Positions 58,736 through 64,000 of a DNA stretch of 64,000 nucleotides are shown here, piece by piece. A program made the position numbers and the translations under genes. The DNA lies in assembly GCA_027924585.1 (NCBI GenBank), contig BSBM01000865.1, positions 7,243,001 to 7,307,000 of the forward strand, read 5' to 3'. The notes beneath the pieces were generated by a model that was not told the origin of the DNA, did not search any database, and worked only from the letters and a program-made list of their open reading frames with translations. The stretch comes from Larix kaempferi (taxonomy: Eukaryota; Streptophyta; Pinopsida; Pinales; Pinaceae). Each line of letters starts with the position of its first letter. The stretch's first letter is position 1.

Positions 58736-59940
58736 TTAATGACTTGCCCTCATGCGATGTGCATGGGGTTTGTGATTGTGTATCACATATGTGTTGGTTT
58801 GAATGATGGGTTCATTGAGGTCTTGAGATAGAGGTGATGGGGTAGGGTCAAAATGATTGATCACGCCCCCTATCTCAGGTTCGAGGTAATCTATTATGCC
58901 CCCGAACTCAGAGGTGTCAATGCAGTGCAAATGTTGTCTTGGAGAGGGATCAACAGGGATATGACCAACTACTGGAGGGGGGCTGTACCATGAGACTGTG
59001 GGCTGTGGTGGCATACTGAAGTGATGATATGATGATGGGGGATTCCCCTTGCGGGGTGGATGCCCTCAGTATCACCGATGAGAATGACGATGATGATGAG
59101 TAGGCAAGGTTTCGGGCCTGCCCCATGCTGTGGACATGTGGTTTCCTCTTTCATTTGAAAAGGTTGAATATGTGGGTCGGAGGGATCAATGGAAGGGGTC
59201 GACTGGACAGAGGGGTCTCCATTGCAAACCATGTAAATTGTGTTAATATCTTTATGAGGAGGAAGATGGTGGGAGATGCATTTCCTCAATGAGAGGAGGG
59301 GATATCTCTAGGTTGGCATTATTCAATTCGTATAGAGCTGCTCTATAATCTGTGAGATCAGGGCAGTGATGTGAGTAATTCCTATAAATGTCGCATATCG
59401 CACAAGGGTGATTGGTACGCAACGATTTATTGCGAGGCTGAGGGGGCAGTTCAAATTTGAAAACCGGTATGTTAGTGTCATCATCCAACATTTGCATGTG
59501 TTCTTGAAGTGCCGGTAATTGTGAACATTGATGGGTAGCATGGCTTATATCATCACACAAAGAGCACTTGGGGGGAGCACGGATTGTTGGGGGATTCTTT
59601 TCCAACTTGGGAGTCGGTGGGGCGATGCGGGTTGTGGGTTCAGTGGTGTAGGTTTGTGGGCCTCTACCCCCATTGTAGCGGAGATCAGGGGGAGCATTAC
59701 TAGATGTTGATGCAGTGGCCCTTGTTGGGGGTGGTCTATTTTGGATGTTTGATACACCAGGGGGTGGATGGTTAGAAGTATTGATGGGTTGTACCGGTTG
59801 TAAAACAACATTCGGTGTCGGGGGATGGGTTGGGGCAGGTAGGTACCACACAAGTAGTCCTAACGTTAACCCTGGAAGATTGAGCATAGCCATTACTGGT
59901 GTGCTGATGACTTCTAACGGAGGAAATAAGAATGGGATAG
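58736..59940 (-). pseudogene. Proline-rich gag-like ORF with two zinc knuckles, element G
   Basis: Minus-strand frame from 59940 (cut there by element J) to 59252, then shifted frames to 58736. It is very rich in Pro, Thr and Asn. A first knuckle CSLCDDISHATHQC fits CX2CX4HX4C; a second, CAICDIYRNYSHHC, has Asn in place of His. Later pieces include HLHCIDTSEFGG and EPEIGG. Paired knuckles after a Pro-rich region are seen in gag proteins of some plant gypsy elements, so a nucleocapsid-like RNA-binding role is the best guess. The start lies beyond J. No protease or RT follows in the direction of transcription. Confidence 0.6.
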
Positions 59941-60315
59941 TGTGAAGCACCTGCAGCAATTAATTAATAAGAATATGCGAAATAGCAGAAATGACAGAAC
60001 TCAGAATTACTTTTATATTGATCACAAGTCGCTTTGAGGGGGAAACCTCCTTTGAGCAAGCTCAATACAAATAACTTCACCGTGCCTTCATAGTTCTCAA
60101 CACACACTTATATCCTAAGTCTAGGCACCAATACTATGGGTCAAAACCATGGTCCATTACAAACAATGGATAAAAAATACTATGGGCGACTTACAAAGCA
60201 TATGCACCAACAACAATAACACAAACTATTGATCAACAAATACTACGGGATGACTTACAAAGCATATGCGTCCAACAACAATATACTAACAAAGTAAAAA
60301 CATGGGTTCCTAACA
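59941..60315 (-). repeat. 3' LTR of element J
   Basis: 375 bp, TGTGAAGCACCTGC to GGGTTCCTAACA; clearly similar to the LTRs of I. Confidence 0.9.
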
Positions 60316-60330
60316 TCCCCTCCCCCTTAA
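60316..60330 (-). other. Polypurine tract of element J
   Basis: The minus strand reads TTAAGGGGGAGGGGA, next to the LTR start. Confidence 0.9.
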
Positions 60331-60344
60331 AAAAATCTTTGTCC

Positions 60345-61889
60345 TCAAAGCTTTAGATGTGGAAATTGTTGTTGAATCTGAAGGAGTGGTTCCCATGTAC
60401 CATCCTCTGGTTGCATGCCGTGCCACTGAATTAAGACATCTGTGATAGAGCGAGATCGAAGATGACGAGTGCGCTGATTGAGGATGGACTCCGGCTCAAA
60501 AAGGATGGATCCTTCATTATCCAGTTCGGGTAAAATAGTTTGTCCACTGATGTTGGTGCCAAGAACTTTCTTCAAACAAGAGACATGAAATACTAGATGA
60601 ATGCGGGAAAAAGGAGGAAGTTCCAATTTATAAGCAATGAACCCTATCTTCTGAAGAATTCGATATGGCCCATAGAACTTTGGAGCGAGCTTATGACGCC
60701 CTTTGAGTTTCAGGGAGGATTGCTTGTACGGATGGAGAAGAACAAAAACCATATCGCCTACTTGAAAAGTGCACTCAGAACGGTGCTGATTAGCTTGTTG
60801 CTTCATGCAATTTCCTGCCATGTGAAGATTGTCCCGCAAAATGCAAAGAATCTGATCGTGGTTTCGAAGGAACATGTCAACTTCCTGAACTGGTGAACTG
60901 TTGGGGGTTTATGGAAGAAGAATTGGAGGTGCCTGACCATAGAATGCTTCATATGGGGTCATTTTAGAGGCAGTGCGATAAGAGGTATTGTACCACCATT
61001 CAGCAAGAGCGAGCCACTTTTCCCACTGATGTTGTTGTTCAGAGGTGAAGCAACGAGGATAAGTTTCCAAGCATTTATTGATAACTTCAGGCTGACCATC
61101 TGTTTGTGGGTGATACCCTGAACTCATCTTCAGTTTGGTGCCAGTGTGGCGAAATAGTTCTCTCCAAAAATGACTGGTGAAAGTCACATCACGATCTGAG
61201 ACAATGGAAGAAGGGATGCCATGAAAACGAAAGATCTGGTCCAGGAAAATTTGAGCGACTGAGGAGGCTGTATAGGGATGGCTGAGAGCACAAAAATGAC
61301 TAGATTTGGAGAGGAAATCAACCACAATGAGAATCACTGTCTTCCTGCCATATTTAGGGAGCCCTTCAATGAAATCCATAGAAATATCTATCCAAATCCA
61401 TGTAGGTATGGGCAAGGGTTCAAGCAATCTTGGAAGGAGTGTTGTTTCACCCTTATTGCATTGGCAGGTATCACATTCAGCCACCATCTGTTGAATTGTC
61501 CTTTTCATGCGTTGCCAAAAGAAGTTACGCCATGCATGTTCATACGTTTTGAGGAACCCAGAGTGCCCTGTCGATGGAGAAGCATGGAGTTCATAGAAGA
61601 CAGCCTGTTGAAGATCTGTGGTCCGGGGAAGCACCAGACAACCCTTATATCTCAGAGAAGCAACATCCCAAGAGTAATGTGGTACAGCCGAAGGGTTGTT
61701 GATAAAGCATTGGATGATTTGAGATAAGGAAGAGTCATTGACATAACCCTGTTGAACAGATTGCAACCAATTTGGAACAGGCATAGAAATAGTTGAAAGA
61801 GAACCTTGGGCATCAAATGTGCGAGAAAGAGCATGTGCCACAATATTGTCTTTACCCTTCTTGTAAGTGATCTCATATTCATAGCCCAT
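60345..61889 (-). pseudogene. pol: Gypsy RNase H end, integrase and chromodomain of element J
   Basis: The integrase inserts element DNA into the genome. The frame 61889-60909 begins with the RNase H end GYEYEITYKKGKDN and carries the zinc-binding residues H102, H109, C139 and C142 of that frame. The catalytic triad is D172 (SMDFIEG), D232 (SDRD) and E268 (GQPEVINK), with the expected 35 residues between the last two. After a single stop at 60909 the same frame runs to 60345: FQVGDMVFVLLHPYKQ, then LAPKFYGPYRILQKIG, and a chromodomain EPESILNQRTR...IQWHGMQPEDGTWEP. All key residues are present, so decay is recent. Confidence 0.92.
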
Positions 61890-63110
61890 GAGTTTTGTAA
61901 CCCATTTCTGTAATGCTAGGGAGGAGACACACTATTCCAAGAAATATTTCAGACTCTGGTGATCAGTCTTGATGTAGAAATGATTCCCTAATAGGTATGG
62001 TCGCCACTTCTGTACTGCATGCAAAATAGCCATCATTTCCTTCTCATATGTAGAGGCATCTAAATTCTTACCTGAATGGGATTTGCTAGTGAATGCAATG
62101 GGGTGTTCATCTTGAGGGAGAATAGCACCAAGTCCATTGCCGCAAGCATCACTCTCAATAGTGAAGGGCTTGGAAAAATCGGGCATAGCTAGAATAGGTG
62201 TAGTACACATAGCTTGTTTTAGTTTGTCAAATGCACACTGAACAGCATGTGTCCATGTAAAAGCATCGTTTTTCAATAGAGCAGTTAATGGAGTTGCAAT
62301 CTTCCCATAATCCTTGACAAACTTGCGGTAGTATCTAATCAAACAAAAAAAACCATGAAGGCTCTTGAGTATCTGAGGATGCAGCCAATTGTTCATGGCA
62401 TCGATTTTGGTAGGATCCACGCGAACCCCTTGTGCTGAGATAATGTTCCCAAGATACTCAACTTCCTTCTGTCAAAAAACACAGTTAGACTGCTTGGCAT
62501 GGAGATGATGGTCAGATAAAAGTTGCATGACAAGATCCAGATGCTAGAAATGTTCATCCCATGTTTTACTGTAGATGAGGATATCATCAAAGAATACCAT
62601 AATGAATTTCCGCAAGTAGGGCCAAAATAATTTATTCATTAAGGCCTGGAATGTGGAAGGAGAATTAGTGAGGCCAAAGGGCATGACCAAAAACTCATAA
62701 TGGCCATCATGTGTGCGGAAAGTTGTTTTAGGGATATCATCCTCATGAACCCGAATTTGATGATACCCAGAACGAAGATCCAACTTGGAGAAAAATTGAG
62801 CCCCATGAAGCTCATCAAGAAGCTCATCAACAACAGGAATTGGAAACTTATCCTTGATGGTGAGGTGATTAAGTGCTTGGAAGTCAATGCAGAGGCACCA
62901 TGACCCATTTTTTTGCAGACAAGAAGAACTGGAGAAGAAAAGAAACTAGTGCTTGCGCGAATAATACCTTGCTTCAATAAGTCCCGAACGAGCATTTCAA
63001 TCTCCATTTTTTGGTGAAATGGGTAGCGATAGGGCCTGATGTTGGGAGGAACGCTGCAAGGAAGGAGCTGAATATGATGGTCTTCTGGCCTTGAAGGTGG
63101 CAATCCACTG
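61890..63110 (-). pseudogene. pol: Gypsy reverse transcriptase-RNase H of element J
   Basis: Reading from 63103: YRYPFHQKMEIEMLVRDLL and [10 protein letters not shown] mark the RT amino end. A frameshift near 62910 moves to the frame with [30 protein letters not shown] and the catalytic box FFDDILIYS (62783-62544). After two stops in the same frame, RNase H follows at 62420-61932 with IESDACGNGLGA, YEKEMMAILHAV and IKTDHQSLKYF, which hold its acidic residues. A stop near 61932 leads into the integrase part. The order and spacing are normal for a gypsy pol. Confidence 0.9.
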
Positions 63111-64000
63111 GTTTAGCAAATACACCTATATATCGATCCAAAATTTGTTGTAGATCCAAAGGAGTAGTGGAGACCGCTGATGGTTGCATCTAAATGGAAT
63201 GGATCTGAGCGATGACACCATGTGAATTCTTCTTGAGGAGTTTTTCCATGCGATGTGAACTGATGACCCTGAGAGACCCTAGTTGTAATCCTGTCAATTT
63301 GTGTTTTTGTCCATTGAGGGAAACCTGCATCCAAAGTTCAGCAAAATCCCATAAAATATGGCCAAGTGTGCGTAGCCATTGATCATCCAAAACCACATCA
63401 CATCCGCTTAAGGTCAAGGCAAACATGTTAGAGCGCAAGGTATAATCTCCCATAGAGATACACACATTTCGACACTTCCCTTTGCAAGGTAAGGTGCCCC
63501 CATTGGCAACCATGACTTCAAAGTTGGAGCAAGGATGGATAAAACAATCAGCTTGTTTGGCGATCCAAGGGTCAATGAAATCATGAGTGATACTAGAATC
63601 AATGAGTATTGTACGAGGAAGCTTCTTGAGGTAACCCCTGCCCCACATTGTTTTGGGGGTGGTGATTCCAGCTAAAGCATGGAGAGATATCTCTAGCTGG
63701 TCATCCTGAGATGGAGGGTCAATAGGTGGTTCCTGAATGTCGACTTGAGCATCCATTGTTTCTGGATCTTCGTCACCAATTTCAGAGGCAGGCGGAGAAT
63801 CCACATTCAAGAGATAGAGCTTTTGTTGAACACATCTATGTCTTCGAGTGAATTTCTCATCACAATTATAGCAAATCCCGTTTTCTTTGCGTGCTTGCAT
63901 CTCTGTTTCAGACAAACGCTTGATAGGAGTTGGTCGAGGAGCCTGCGGTATGGGTGGTCGTTGATAACCCATATTTCCGAAGGGAACAAAAGTGGGCTTG
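63111..64000 (-). pseudogene. gag-pro: Gag end and protease of element J, partial
   Basis: Frame 63972-63190, open to the right edge of the window in part. Zinc knuckle CYNCDEKFTRRHRC spans residues 34-47 of that frame. The aspartic protease motif TILIDSSITHDFIDPW has its Asp at residue 125, with the usual DSG changed to DSS. The later block DVVLDDQWLRTLGHILWDFA is the conserved end of gypsy proteases. The next pieces (IHRCI-type frame at 63334-63113) are shifted. The gag capsid part lies beyond 64000; element I shows what it should look like. Confidence 0.88.

Larger units (their letters stand above)
43150..64000 (-). mobile_element. Element G: large non-autonomous LTR element, host of F, I and J
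   Basis: The 3' LTR is 43150-43866, with a purine tract next to it. Reading outward, G has non-coding DNA, diverged tandem repeats (45070-45635, 53695-54032, 58354-58560) and a gag-like frame with two zinc knuckles (58736-59940). F, I and J are inserted in it. No protease, RT or integrase of its own is seen in the window; a coding part beyond the right edge cannot be excluded. The 5' LTR is outside. Membership of the right-hand pieces in G rests on repeat similarity across the insertions and is inference. Confidence 0.6.
59941..64000 (-). mobile_element. Element J: Ty3/gypsy chromovirus, runs off the window
   Basis: The 3' LTR is 59941-60315 and the interior continues beyond 64000. Sense order seen: gag end with zinc knuckle, protease, RT, RNase H, integrase, chromodomain. 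It cuts the gag-like ORF of G at 59940 (left flank GATAG). Short LTRs of about 375 bp, the knuckle type and the chromodomain suggest a Reina-like chromovirus; the clade is inference. Pol is nearly full length, with a few stops and two frameshifts. Confidence 0.92.

Overview
The window looks like repeat-rich nuclear DNA of a seed plant. It is almost wholly LTR retrotransposons with plant-type initiator-Met tRNA primer sites (TGGTATCAGAGC or close variants), Ty1/copia gag-protease-RT-RNase H remains and Ty3/gypsy pol with chromodomains. I see no intact host gene, rRNA, tRNA or CRISPR array. Nested insertions, frequent nonsense codons and large LTRs suggest heterochromatin of a large genome; the species cannot be read from the sequence.

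Layout. 1-5344: a decayed unknown ORF (972-4138, minus) and unassigned spacer. 5345-9041: a truncated gypsy element K (minus) with gag, primer site and a 2.3-kb LTR. 10375-24250: a gag-only copia element B (plus), split by copia element A (11265-18262, minus) and by the related gag-only element C (18387-22029, plus). 24251-43149: a large gypsy chromovirus D (minus) with a 4.3-kb LTR, lying in the right LTR of B and itself split by copia element E (30915-37762, plus). 43150-64000: a large non-autonomous element G (minus) in the right-hand LTR of D; it carries copia element F (45637-53694, minus), which holds a solo LTR (47361-48010), and two gypsy chromoviruses of one family, I (54033-58348) and J (59941 to the window end). 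Matching 5-bp target-site duplications are visible for A (AGTGC), C (GATAT), E (CATGA), the solo LTR (CCTGC) and I (GTGAT). The order of events is B, then D, then G, then F/I/J, then the solo LTR inside F.

How the parts work together. None of the elements can encode a full functional protein set as read. B and C keep gag and protease plus scraps of the RT amino end. A, E and F lack an integrase core, and A and E share a small RT deletion, so the family probably moved in defective form using proteins from other elements. The most unusual signal is in A, E and F. Between RNase H and the 3' LTR each carries tandem arrays of short hairpins whose stem sequences change while pairing and loop stay the same. 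Their LTRs also carry a paired hairpin directly at the TATA box, again with compensatory changes between copies. A 46-nt GT...AG interval is conserved in all three where integrase should be. These look like RNA-level structures of one copia lineage and are the best candidates for something undescribed.
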